Below the pieces are notes generated by a model. That model did no database searches and was not told where the DNA came from. It worked only from the letters and a program-made list of their open reading frames with translations. From Streptomyces sp. NBC_00358 (GTDB lineage: Bacteria > Actinomycetota > Actinomycetes > Streptomycetales > Streptomycetaceae), in the NCBI RefSeq assembly GCF_036099295.1, contig NZ_CP107976.1:7378001-7442000 (forward strand): 64,000 bases of DNA, written 5' to 3'. A program made the translations under genes and the position numbers. How positions within the stretch are numbered: position 1 is the stretch's first letter; every line of letters starts with the position of its first letter. Shown piece by piece: positions 26,959 through 35,173 of this stretch.

Positions 26959-27554
26959 GCGGACGCCCCGATCGTCATCGCGACCGCCGTCGGTTCGAAG
27001 CCGTTGCACGGGTTGTTGATCTGAGGGCAGTTGGAGACCAGCACGATCACCTCGCGGTCGGCGCGCAGGCTCAGCCGCAGTCCCGGCGCGGAGATGCCGT
27101 CGACGATGCCGAGGGTGCCGTCCTTCTCGACCGGCACGTTCATGTACCAGTTGATGTTCGAGACGAGATCGCGTTTGCCGAGGCCGTAACGGGCGCCTTC
27201 CGCGAGGAAGTTGTCCACGCAGGCGTGCTGGGACCAGGTGTGGTGTCCGTACCGCAGGGTGTTGGACTCCTTGGAGCAGGCGCCGCCGACCGTGTCGTGC
27301 CGGCCGACCTCGTCCTCGACGACCGTCATCAGCGGGGTGTGCTCGTTCGACATCAGCACACTGCCCGTGGTCAGGAAGATGTTCCCCTGCGCCTGGATGG
27401 TGTCGGGCGCGCTGTAGCGGACGGAGGTGTCCCCGGCGTCGTACACCAGGAAGTCGACGGCCTGGTTGCCGTGCAGATCGGTGACGGTGAGCGTCTCGCC
27501 CGCGCGGACGACGGCGGACCAGGCGGCCCTGGCCGGGACGGTGACGTGCGTCAT
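26955..27554 (-). CDS. Urea amidolyase-associated protein 2 (DUF1989)
   Basis: The 199-residue protein is one of the two DUF1989 proteins that accompany urea carboxylase. It has GNQAVDFLVYDAGD, GNIFLTTGSVLMSNEHTPL, HDTVGGACS with invariant Cys/His residues, and NINWYMNVPVEKDGTLGI. Its start and stop overlap both neighbours by ATGA, so the operon is translationally coupled. Carboxyguanidine deiminase subunits belong to this family. Where the paired proteins act as such, the pathway serves guanidine rather than urea, so the true substrate of this operon is open. Confidence 0.9.
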   Translation of the reverse strand: MTHVTVPARAAWSAVVRAGETLTVTDLHGNQAVDFLVYDAGDTSVRYSAPDTIQAQGNIFLTTGSVLMSNEHTPLMTVVEDEVGRHDTVGGACSKESNTLRYGHHTWSQHACVDNFLAEGARYGLGKRDLVSNINWYMNVPVEKDGTLGIVDGISAPGLRLSLRADREVIVLVSNCPQINNPCNGFEPTAVAMTIGASA

Positions 27555-28375
27555 GCGAGCCCCCTCGTGGCAAGGTGTTCGGCGGTGTTGAGGAACGCGC
27601 GGCGGCCTTCGGGCGTGGCCTCCCACAGCGGGTCGCCCGCCGCGGTCGCCCGTGCGCGCCAGGCCAGCACCTCCAGGGGGCCGCTCGTGTAGGCGGGGCG
27701 AGGATCGGCCGGGTGCGGCACGTTCGCCATCAGTACGGTGACGTCCTGCTCGGCGCGCAGGGTGACGCTGCCACCCGCTCCGGCCGAGCCGGTGAAGTCG
27801 AGTGAGCCGTCGTCGCGGATCTCCACCCCCTGGAAGAAGGAGAGCGAGGGCGGCAGGTCGCGGGGCCCGAGCCCGTTCTTGGCGGCGGCCAGCTTGAACA
27901 GCTCGCGCCCGGCCGGGGACGCGGACTGCGGAGTGCCGTCCCCGTACCGCTCGGTGTTGCGTACGAGCGTGGAGGTGCCGCACAGGGCGTCGTGCCGTCC
28001 GGAGGAGTCGGTGACCACCGAGGCCAGCACGCGGCCCTGGTCGGAGAGGAGCAACTGCCCCTGGCCCAGATAGGCGTTCCACTGGACCTTGACGGTGTCG
28101 GCGACGTTCAGGCGTTCCCACGGGCGGTCCGCGACGTACAGCAGCAGATGCGCGCAGGCGTCGCCGGTGAGGTCGGTCAGCCGCAGTTCGGTGCCCCGGG
28201 CCAGCACCTTGTGCGTGTAGTTGCCGCCCGCCACGGTCTCCGCCCACACCAGATGGCCCGCCTCGCAGGGCGGCGCGGGCCAGTCGCCCGCGGGGACCAC
28301 GGGCATGGCCTCCGCACGGGTTCCCTGCTGGGCGCGGGCGTGGTCGCGTGCTCCGTAGGTGGTCGCTGTCGCCAT
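27551..28375 (-). CDS. Urea amidolyase-associated protein 1 (DUF1989)
   Basis: The 274-residue protein is the first gene of the operon and the paralogue of its neighbour, with GNYTHKVLARGTELRLTDLTGDACAHLLLY, WNAYLGQGQLLLSDQGRVLAS, HDALCGTS and PPSLSFFQGVEI. In systems characterised elsewhere the two DUF1989 proteins form a hetero-oligomeric carboxyguanidine deiminase that lets urea carboxylase act on guanidine. That function is an inference here. The ATG at 28375 follows GGAGGACCCGCG. A palindromic operator lies 26 bases upstream. Confidence 0.9.
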   Translation of the reverse strand: MATATTYGARDHARAQQGTRAEAMPVVPAGDWPAPPCEAGHLVWAETVAGGNYTHKVLARGTELRLTDLTGDACAHLLLYVADRPWERLNVADTVKVQWNAYLGQGQLLLSDQGRVLASVVTDSSGRHDALCGTSTLVRNTERYGDGTPQSASPAGRELFKLAAAKNGLGPRDLPPSLSFFQGVEIRDDGSLDFTGSAGAGGSVTLRAEQDVTVLMANVPHPADPRPAYTSGPLEVLAWRARATAAGDPLWEATPEGRRAFLNTAEHLATRGLA

Positions 28376-28400
28376 CGCGGGTCCTCCGGCTCCTGGGTCA

Positions 28401-28420
28401 TTTCTGTCGCTTGACAGAAA
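28401..28420. promoter_or_regulatory. Operator of the urea/guanidine operon
   Basis: TTTCTGTC-GCTT-GACAGAAA is a perfect palindrome with 8-bp arms. Read on the minus strand, a TAATTT -10-like word directly precedes it, so the transcription start should fall in the operator. The same site occurs at 36773-36792. Confidence 0.7.
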
Positions 28421-28587
28421 TTAGGGGCGGGGTGGGTCGCGGCCATGTCCCTCGTGTTGCCGGGTGGTTACCTGTCCCTCACCGGGGCGCTCCGCCGGGG
28501 GCGGCCCGGTGAGGGCGCCGCCGCCCGTCCTTCTCGCGCGCGTCGCGCCGCCGGTCGGCGCACGTCGGGTGTGCGAGGATCGAACGC

Positions 28588-29214
28588 ATGGGAACGGGTG
28601 GCGGACGACGGGTCGGCAGGCCACGGGCCGCGCAACGGCCGGACAGCGGGCTGACGCCACGCGCCGAACTGCTCGACGCGGCGGCCGAGTTGTTCACGAC
28701 CCGGGGATACGCGGCCACCACCACCCGCGCCGTCGCCGAACGGGCGGGGATGCGCCAGGCGTCCATGTACCACTACGTGTCCGGCAAGGAGGAGCTGCTC
28801 GCCGAGCTCCTGGAGTCCACGGTCACGCCCTCGCTGGCCTTCGCGCGCGAGCTCCTCGCCGATGACACGGCGCCGGCGGAGGGTCGGCTGTGGGAACTGT
28901 GCCGCACCGACGTGGAAGTGCTCTGCGGGGGCCCGCACAACCTCGGCGGTCTCTATCTGCTTCCCGAGGTGCGCACGGAACGCTTCGCCGGCTTCCATGC
29001 CGTACGCGCCGAACTCAAGGACACCTACCGTCAGTTGCTCGCCGCCACGGCGGCCGGCGGCGCGCTCGCCAAGACCGAGCTGGATCTGCGGACGGATCTG
29101 CTGTTCGGGCTGATCGAGGGAGTCATCCTCGTGCACCGCTCGGACCCGCAGCGCCCCGTCTCGGCGTTCGCCGAGGCCACGGCGGACGCGGCGCTGCGCA
29201 TCGCCGGAATCTGA
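28588..29214 (+). CDS. TetR-family regulator divergent to the urea/guanidine operon
   Basis: The 208-residue protein has an N-terminal TetR HTH (LLDAAAELFTTRGYAATTTRAVAERAGMRQASMYHYVSGKEELLAELL, about 28-75) and a helical ligand domain. The ATG at 28588 follows GAGGATCGAACGC. It reads away from the urea amidolyase operon, and the shared spacer holds the palindrome at 28401-28420. Repression of that operon and of the APC permease at 35174-36727 is inferred from the two matching sites. Confidence 0.88.
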   Translation: MGTGGGRRVGRPRAAQRPDSGLTPRAELLDAAAELFTTRGYAATTTRAVAERAGMRQASMYHYVSGKEELLAELLESTVTPSLAFARELLADDTAPAEGRLWELCRTDVEVLCGGPHNLGGLYLLPEVRTERFAGFHAVRAELKDTYRQLLAATAAGGALAKTELDLRTDLLFGLIEGVILVHRSDPQRPVSAFAEATADAALRIAGI

Positions 29215-29609
29215 GCCCTCACCGCCGCCTCACCTCGCCCTCTCGTCGCCGCTCCACGGCCGCTCCGGCGTCGCTCCGCCACCGCTCCGGCGTCTCTCCG
29301 GCGTCGCTTCCGTGCGGCGATCGGGGGTTTTCGCGAGCCCGCACGTCATCACGCAGCGTGTACGCATGGGGGCACAGCGTGTAAATGGGGCTGAGGGTAC
29401 TCCAGTCCTATGGGCGGTTTCAGGCGCTTGCTGAATATGACACAGCGTTGATCCGGTCGGACTAAGCTCGCCCGCAGCGCACCGAGTTGGGATGTATTCG
29501 TGCGCTTGTTCCCAAAAGTTCCGAAGATCTCGTTTGATCCGTGTCGATCCATGACGTTTCCCCCACATACCTCCCGCACCCCCCAGCCGACTTGTCTCAG
29601 AGGGCATAC
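29215..29609. other. Regulatory region in front of the conservon
   Basis: The first 90 bases after the TetR gene are GCTCCGGCGTCGC-type repeats. The remainder is less GC-rich and holds the direct repeats at 29354-29390. No gene is seen. Confidence 0.5.
29354..29390. promoter_or_regulatory. Direct repeats upstream of the conservon
   Basis: CAGCGTGTACGCATGGGG (29354-29371) and CAGCGTGTAAATGGGG (29375-29390) begin 21 bases apart, two helical turns. This is a plausible tandem site for a regulator of the rar operon. Confidence 0.45.
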
Positions 29610-31196
29610 ATGGTGAGTGTTCAATCGCCTCCCGGTGACAGTGAACTTCCCTACGCGCGCGTGCTGTTGCTGCCGGCCATACTGATGGCGGTGGCGACCG
29701 GCGCCGCAGTCGCGGCGGTGACCGAGCCGGCCCGGGGCGCGGTCGCCCTGTGCGGCGGCTTCGCCACGCTGCTGGTCATCGCGATCGGCGGCGAAGCGGT
29801 CCGTCGCGGCCGTGTCGCCCGCGACCTGCGGGCCGAGTTCGCGGGCCGAGCCGCCTCCCTGGAACAGCGCGTCGCCGCCCACGACCAGGAGATCGTGCGG
29901 TTCACCCAGGAGACCCTGCCCTACGCGCTCGACCGACTGCACGACGGGGACTCCCCCTCGGAGGTCGTGCGGACCCTGGGCCGCGACAACCCGGACCTCC
30001 GCGACATCCCCAAGTCCCAGAAGGACTTGCTGAAGAAACTGCTCAAGATCGTCGACACCGAGGAGTCGATGCGCGACGCCGCGCAGCGCTCCTTCGTCAA
30101 CATCGCCCGGCGCGTCCAGGCCATCGTCCACCAGCAGAACAACGAACTCCGAGAGATGGAGGAGGACCACGGGCGCAACCCCGAGGTCTTCGACGACCTG
30201 CTGCGCATCGACCACGGCACCGCGCTGATCGGCCGGCTCGCCGACTCCATCGCGGTGCTCGGCGGCGGCCGTCCCGGACGCCAATGGCCCGAGCCCGTAC
30301 CGCTGTTCAGCGTGCTGCGCGGCGCGATGTCGCGCATCCTGGAGTACCGGCGCATCGAGCTGCACAACATCGTCGACGTCGCCGTCACGGGCGTGTCCGT
30401 CGAACCGCTCATCCACGCCCTGGCCGAGCTCCTGGACAACGCCACCCGGTACTCGCCCCCGCACACCAGGGTGCACGTCACCGCGATCGAGGTGCAGACC
30501 GGCGTCGCCATCGAGATCGAGGACGGCGGCGTCAGCCTCAGCGACGAGGCCCGCGGCAAGATCGAGGAGCTGCTCCGGCTGGCCGCGGCGGGTGTCGACC
30601 CGAACGTCATGGGCCAGGCGCCCCGGCTCGGCATGGCCGTCGTCGGACGACTCGCGCAGATGTACAACATGCAGATCTCGCTGCGGCAGTCCGCGTACGG
30701 CGGCGTCCGCGCCGTCATCGTCGCACCGCGCGCCATGCTCACCGACGACTTCGCCCCCGGTCTCGCGCACGGCATCGGAGCCACCTCCGTGGCCGGCATC
30801 GACAACGGAGGGGTCGAGGGTCCGGCGCGCAAGCCCAAGAAGCGCCGGCCGACCACCGGTCCCCGGATCCCCTCGTCGAGCGGCGACCCCCGCGAGGACG
30901 ACGTCCCGGTGGTCACCGAATGGACGCCGGGCGGTCTGCCGCAGCGCCGCAGCCGGGTCAAGGTCCCGCTCAGCCAGCGCTACGCCGAGGCGGCCCGCGC
31001 GGAGCGGGAGGCAGCCGGCGGCGCCGACCCGTGGGAGCCGGAACCCGAGCCCGAACCGGACGAGAAGGAGCCCGAACCCGGCCTGTGGGTCGAGGCGTTC
31101 ATGAACGGACTCAAGGGTGACCCTGACCCGACCGCATTCAGCACGGACAACCAGCCGGCCCCTGCCGAGGCCGACGACGAGGGGGACCTCAAGTGA
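29610..31196 (+). CDS. rarA: Conservon sensor kinase-like protein (RarA/CvnA type)
   Basis: The first conservon gene encodes a membrane protein with a nitrate-sensor-like histidine kinase ATPase domain. The 528-residue product has two hydrophobic segments near the N-terminus (about 17-60), a helical region, and a GHKL ATPase core with the N-box ALAELLDNATRYSPP and the G-box region APRLGMAVVGRLAQMY. The C-terminal 130 residues are Pro/Arg/Glu-rich. The conventional phospho-acceptor H-box is not obvious. The ATG at 29610 follows AGAGGGCATAC. An upstream in-frame GTG at 29541 lacks a ribosome site. Confidence 0.9.
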   Translation: MVSVQSPPGDSELPYARVLLLPAILMAVATGAAVAAVTEPARGAVALCGGFATLLVIAIGGEAVRRGRVARDLRAEFAGRAASLEQRVAAHDQEIVRFTQETLPYALDRLHDGDSPSEVVRTLGRDNPDLRDIPKSQKDLLKKLLKIVDTEESMRDAAQRSFVNIARRVQAIVHQQNNELREMEEDHGRNPEVFDDLLRIDHGTALIGRLADSIAVLGGGRPGRQWPEPVPLFSVLRGAMSRILEYRRIELHNIVDVAVTGVSVEPLIHALAELLDNATRYSPPHTRVHVTAIEVQTGVAIEIEDGGVSLSDEARGKIEELLRLAAAGVDPNVMGQAPRLGMAVVGRLAQMYNMQISLRQSAYGGVRAVIVAPRAMLTDDFAPGLAHGIGATSVAGIDNGGVEGPARKPKKRRPTTGPRIPSSSGDPREDDVPVVTEWTPGGLPQRRSRVKVPLSQRYAEAARAEREAAGGADPWEPEPEPEPDEKEPEPGLWVEAFMNGLKGDPDPTAFSTDNQPAPAEADDEGDLK

Positions 31197-31600
31197 TCCA
31201 GCAGCGAGCCAACTTCGACTGGATGCTCAAGGAACTCGCCGACGGAGTGCCGGGCATCCAGCAGATCGTGGTGCTCTCCGCCGACGGACTGCGCATCGCC
31301 CGCTACGGCGGCGACCCGGACGCGGCCGACCGGGTCGCCGCGGCCTGCGCGGGCCTGCAGAGCCTGGCCGGGGCCGTCGCCGGCGAGATCCCGAGAAGCG
31401 ACGGCCGGATGCGGATGGTCATCATCGAGATCAACGGCGGCTACTTCTACCTGATGTCGGCGGGCCCCAACGCCTATCTCGCGGTACTCGCCAACCAGAC
31501 CGCGGAACCCGGGCTGATGAGCAACCGCATGCGCGACCTCGTCGTACGGATCGGCGCCCATCTGACGAGTCCGCCGCGGCGCAACGGGCAGACCGTATGA
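31193..31600 (+). CDS. rarB: Roadblock/LC7 protein (RarB/CvnB type)
   Basis: The 135-residue protein has the roadblock fold (FDWMLKELADGVPGIQQIVVLSADGLRIARYG ... RMRMVIIEINGGYFYLMSAGPNAYLAVLA). In conservons such proteins link the sensor to the small GTPase, resembling MglB in MglAB. The GTG overlaps the rarA stop (GTGA), so the genes are translationally coupled. Confidence 0.94.
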   Translation: MIQQRANFDWMLKELADGVPGIQQIVVLSADGLRIARYGGDPDAADRVAAACAGLQSLAGAVAGEIPRSDGRMRMVIIEINGGYFYLMSAGPNAYLAVLANQTAEPGLMSNRMRDLVVRIGAHLTSPPRRNGQTV

Positions 31601-32046
31601 CTCCTCCGCAACGCCGGCGGCGCCAACCCAAGGAGCGGCCCCCGGAACCTCCCGCAGCGGTCCTCCCCCTCGCCGGCTCGGAAGGCCGCGAGGGGGAGGA
31701 CGACCAGGGCAAACCGAAGAACCCCGAGCGGCTGTACGTGCTCACCGGCGGCGGTGACGCCGGCGACCGGGCCGAGCTCGACCTGGTCACGCTGGTCGTG
31801 ACACGTGCCGCCCCACCGCAGCCCGCCACCCAGCCGGAGCAGTCGGCGCTGCTGCGGCTGTGCAGGGCCCCTTTGTCCGTGGCCGAGATCTCGGCCTATC
31901 TCAATCTGCCGTTCAGCGTGGTGACCGTCCTGCTCACCGAGCTGCTGGCGGCCGAACTGGTACAGGCGCGCGCCCCGATCGTCCGTCAGGCGCTCCCCGA
32001 CCGTTCCCTCCTCGAAGCGGTGATGCATGGACTTCAAAAGCTCTGA
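31597..32046 (+). CDS. rarC: DUF742 protein (RarC/CvnC type)
   Basis: The 149-residue DUF742 protein has a basic, proline-rich N-terminus, then RLYVLTGGG and a winged-helix-like C-terminal half (LLRLCRAPLSVAEISAYLNLPFSVVTVLLTELLAAELV). It overlaps the rarB stop by ATGA and the start of rarD by 20 bases. Its biochemical role in conservons is not established. Confidence 0.92.
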   Translation: MTPPQRRRRQPKERPPEPPAAVLPLAGSEGREGEDDQGKPKNPERLYVLTGGGDAGDRAELDLVTLVVTRAAPPQPATQPEQSALLRLCRAPLSVAEISAYLNLPFSVVTVLLTELLAAELVQARAPIVRQALPDRSLLEAVMHGLQKL

Positions 32047-32647
32047 CACCGTCACGGGTCCTCGCGCCGAGGACCACCTGCCGCACACCGCGCAGGCGGC
32101 GGTGAAGATCGTGATCGTGGGCGGCTTCGGAGTCGGCAAGACGACCATGGTGGGCTCCGTCAGCGAGATCAAGCCGCTGACGACCGAGGAGACCATGACG
32201 CAGGCCGGCATCGGAGTCGACGACAACTACGGGTCCGAGACCAAGACGGCCACCACCGTGGCCATGGACTTCGGCCGGATCTCCATCACCGACCAACTGG
32301 TCCTCTACCTGTTCGGTACTCCGGGCCAGGAGCGCTTCTGGTTCCTGTGGAACGGCCTCTTCGAGGGAGCGCTCGGCGCGGTCGTGCTGATCGACACCCG
32401 CCGGCTGGAGGTCAGCTTCGACGTGATCGGCCGGCTGGAGGAACGCGGTGTTCCGTTCGTCGTCGCGATAAACGACTTCCCCGACGCGCCCCGGTACCCG
32501 GTCGAGGACCTGCGGGCCGCGCTCGACCTCTCCGAAGAGATCCCGATCGTGAAATGTGACGCGCGTCGCAGGGCGTCGAGCCGCGACACGCTGATGACCC
32601 TGATGCGGTTCCTGCATTCCCTGGCGATGACTTCGGCGCGCGTCTGA
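32027..32647 (+). CDS. rarD: Conservon small GTPase (RarD/CvnD type)
   Basis: The 206-residue Ras-like GTPase has G1 GGFGVGKTT (32-40), the switch region TTEETMTQAG and G3 LFGTPGQERFWF. The usual NKxD G4 is replaced by INDF, as in MglA-like proteins. It is expected to cycle with RarB and RarA at the membrane. It overlaps rarC by 20 bases and is followed by the P450. Confidence 0.94.
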   Translation: MDFKSSDTVTGPRAEDHLPHTAQAAVKIVIVGGFGVGKTTMVGSVSEIKPLTTEETMTQAGIGVDDNYGSETKTATTVAMDFGRISITDQLVLYLFGTPGQERFWFLWNGLFEGALGAVVLIDTRRLEVSFDVIGRLEERGVPFVVAINDFPDAPRYPVEDLRAALDLSEEIPIVKCDARRRASSRDTLMTLMRFLHSLAMTSARV

Positions 32648-32722
32648 ACGCCGTACGGTGAAACGGCATCCGTTCGCCAACTCCCCATTCACAGAACGCA
32701 ATTGAGCTTCGGAGCGATCATT

Positions 32723-34216
32723 GTGACGACCGAATCCCATTCTCCGGCCGGTACCGAAGAACCCCCGCTCGGCGCCCCGCCCCCCGGCTGCCCCGCCCAT
32801 GGCATCCGCGCCGGCGGCGGACCCGGTGTCGGTCCGGGCGGACTGCGCCGCCTGTACGGGCCCGAGGCGGAGGACCTGGACGCGCTGTACGAGAAGCTGC
32901 GGGCCGAACACGGCCCCGTCGCGCCCGTGCTGCTCCACAACGACGTACCGATCTGGGTGGTCCTCGGGCACGCCGAGAACCTGCACATGGTCAGCACGCC
33001 CGCGCACTACGCGCGCGACAGCCGGCTGTGGACCGCCGTCCAGGACGGCACGGCGGGCGACGACCATCCGCTCGCCCCCCATATCGCCTGGCAGCCCATC
33101 TGCTCGCACGCCGAGGGCGACGAGCACCTGCGGCTGCGCGGAGCCGTCACCGGCGCCATGTCGACCATCGACTTCCGCAGCCTGCGGCGCTACATCAACC
33201 GCGCCACGCAGCGCCTGGTCAACGTGTTCTGCGAGCTCGGCGAGGCCGATCTGGTCGGACAGTTCGCCGAGCACCTGCCGATGTCCGTGCTCTGCGAGAT
33301 CATCGGCATGCCCGAGGACTACAACGACCGCATGGTGCAGGCGACCCGTGACCTGCTCAAGGGCACCGACACCGCGATCGCCAGCAACGAGTACGTCATG
33401 GGCGTGCTGACCCAGCACACACTGCGCCGCCGTGCCGAGCCCGAGGACGACTTCACCAGCCATCTCATCAACCACCCGGCCCGGCTCACCGACGACGAGG
33501 TGGCCCAGCACCTGCGGCTCGTCCTGCTCGCGGCGTACGAGGCCACCGCCAACCTCATCGCCAACGTGCTGCGCATGGTGCTCACCGACCCGCGATTCCG
33601 CGCCCAGTTGAACGGCGGGCAGATGACCGTGCCCGAGGCGGTCGAGCAGTCCCTGTGGAACGAGCCGCCGTTCAGCGCCGTCCTCGGCTACTTCGCCAAG
33701 CAGGACACGGAGCTCGGCGGTCGGCGCATCCGCAAGGGCGACGGACTGCTCTTCGGGATCGCGCCGGGCAACGTCGACCCCCGCATCCGCCCCGACCTGG
33801 CCGCCAGCATGCAGGGCAACCGCTCCCACCTCGCCTTCGGCGGCGGTCCGCACGAGTGCCCCGGACAGGACATCGGCCGCGCCATCGCCGACGTCGGCGT
33901 CGACGCCCTGCTGCTGCGGCTGCCCGACGTCGAACTCGACTGTGACGAGGGCGACCTGCGCTGGCGGGCGTCCATGTCCTCGCGCCACCTGGTCGATCTG
34001 CCCGTGCGGTTCCAGCCCAAGCCGACGCAGGACGTCATGCAGCGGCCCTCCGTCCGCGCGCTGCCCCCGCAGCGGTCCCACTGGCAGGTCACGACGGACG
34101 GTTCGGCGCCGGCCTCGCCCATGTCGCAGCCGGTGACCCCGCCGCCCGTCCCGGCCCCCGAGCCCGCCCGGCTCGGCGCCTGGCAGCGGCTCCTGCGCTG
34201 GTGGCGCGGCTACTGA
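32723..34216 (+). CDS. rarE: CYP157-like cytochrome P450 without ExxR (RarE type)
   Basis: This conservon-associated P450 has 497 residues. The heme ligand region is intact, HLAFGGGPHECPGQDIGRA, with the Cys thiolate. The I-helix reads LLAAYEATANL instead of AGxDT. The K-helix, normally ExxR, reads EQSLW (33644-33658), so the otherwise near-universal Arg is missing. The CYP157 family, linked to conservons in S. coelicolor, is known for exactly this. The C-terminal 75 residues are proline-rich with a Trp/Arg tail. The GTG at 32723 follows GGAG by eight bases. Its 3' end overlaps the convergent pseudouridine synthase gene by seven bases. Substrate and catalytic competence are unknown. Confidence 0.9.
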   Translation: MTTESHSPAGTEEPPLGAPPPGCPAHGIRAGGGPGVGPGGLRRLYGPEAEDLDALYEKLRAEHGPVAPVLLHNDVPIWVVLGHAENLHMVSTPAHYARDSRLWTAVQDGTAGDDHPLAPHIAWQPICSHAEGDEHLRLRGAVTGAMSTIDFRSLRRYINRATQRLVNVFCELGEADLVGQFAEHLPMSVLCEIIGMPEDYNDRMVQATRDLLKGTDTAIASNEYVMGVLTQHTLRRRAEPEDDFTSHLINHPARLTDDEVAQHLRLVLLAAYEATANLIANVLRMVLTDPRFRAQLNGGQMTVPEAVEQSLWNEPPFSAVLGYFAKQDTELGGRRIRKGDGLLFGIAPGNVDPRIRPDLAASMQGNRSHLAFGGGPHECPGQDIGRAIADVGVDALLLRLPDVELDCDEGDLRWRASMSSRHLVDLPVRFQPKPTQDVMQRPSVRALPPQRSHWQVTTDGSAPASPMSQPVTPPPVPAPEPARLGAWQRLLRWWRGY

Positions 34217-35169
34217 TCCCCGGTGGTCCGGTCCGACCAGGCGTCGTACGAGGCCCACGCCTCCAGTACCCGCCCGCTCACGAACCGGTGGGCCCGCCCG
34301 GTGACCGGATCGGTGAACTCCAGTGCCCGAGCCAGCAGTTGGAGCGGGCGCCGGAAGTCGCCGGCCGGCACCGGACCGGTCACCACCGGGTACAGCGGAT
34401 CGCCGAGGATGGGCACACCCGACGCGCTCATGTGCACCCGGAGCTGATGGGTCTGACCGGTACGCGGGGTGAGCCGGTAGCGGCCCAGCCCGTCCCGGTG
34501 TTCCACCAGTTCGATCCCGGTGACCGCGTTCGGCTCGCCCGTCACCTCCCGCGCGGCCATCACCCCGCGCTCCTTGAGGATGCGGCTGGTGACCGTGCGC
34601 GGCAGGGCGAGAGCGGAGTCGTACGGCGCCACGGCCTCGTACTCCTTGCCGACCAGCCGGTCGCGGAACAGCGACTGGTACGCGCCGCGTTCCTCCGGCC
34701 GTACGGTGAACAGCACGAGTCCGGCGGTCAGCCGGTCGAGGCGGTGCGCGGCGCCCAGCTCGGGCAGCCCCAGTTCCCGGCGCAGCCGGGCGAGGGCTGT
34801 TTCCGCCACATGGCTGCCGCGAGGTGTGGTGGCGAGGAAGTGCGGCTTGTCGGCGACGACGATGTGCTCGTCCCGGTACACCACGTCGAGCGGGAACGGC
34901 ACCGGTTCCTCGTCGGGCAGCTCCCGGTGGAACCACAGGAACATCCCCGGCGCGTAGGCCGCTTCGGCGGTGAGCGGCCGTCCGTCCTCGCCGACGATCT
35001 GACCTTCGTCGATCATCGTGTCGATGACCCCGTCGCCCGCCGCGAGCCGCTCCACCAGGTACTCCCGCACGGTGGGCCGGCTCCCCTCCCGCGGCAGTCT
35101 GATCCGCACGGGGTCGACCCCGTGGCGCTGCGGGAGGGGAGAGGGCGGGATCCGGGGCTTGCGTCTCAC
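34210..35169 (-). CDS. RluA-family pseudouridine synthase
   Basis: The 319-residue protein isomerises uridine in rRNA or tRNA. It carries the RluA catalytic motif HRLDRLTAGL with the nucleophilic Asp, VVADKPHFLATTPRG, and RTGQTHQLRVHMSASGVPILGDPLYP. It begins only four bases after the stop of the APC permease gene on the same strand, so it is probably cotranscribed with it. The target uridine cannot be named. Confidence 0.93.
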   Translation of the reverse strand: MRRKPRIPPSPLPQRHGVDPVRIRLPREGSRPTVREYLVERLAAGDGVIDTMIDEGQIVGEDGRPLTAEAAYAPGMFLWFHRELPDEEPVPFPLDVVYRDEHIVVADKPHFLATTPRGSHVAETALARLRRELGLPELGAAHRLDRLTAGLVLFTVRPEERGAYQSLFRDRLVGKEYEAVAPYDSALALPRTVTSRILKERGVMAAREVTGEPNAVTGIELVEHRDGLGRYRLTPRTGQTHQLRVHMSASGVPILGDPLYPVVTGPVPAGDFRRPLQLLARALEFTDPVTGRAHRFVSGRVLEAWASYDAWSDRTTGDQ

Positions 35170-35173
35170 CCGG

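Noticed and set aside
26959..27573. N-terminal extension of the urea carboxylase frame
   Set aside because: The ATG at 26958 overlaps the DUF1989 stop and begins the canonical biotin carboxylase N-terminus. The extension is an out-of-frame read of the DUF1989 gene.
31934..34936. 1000-codon minus-strand open frame
   Set aside because: Antisense to rarD and the P450, without recognisable motifs.
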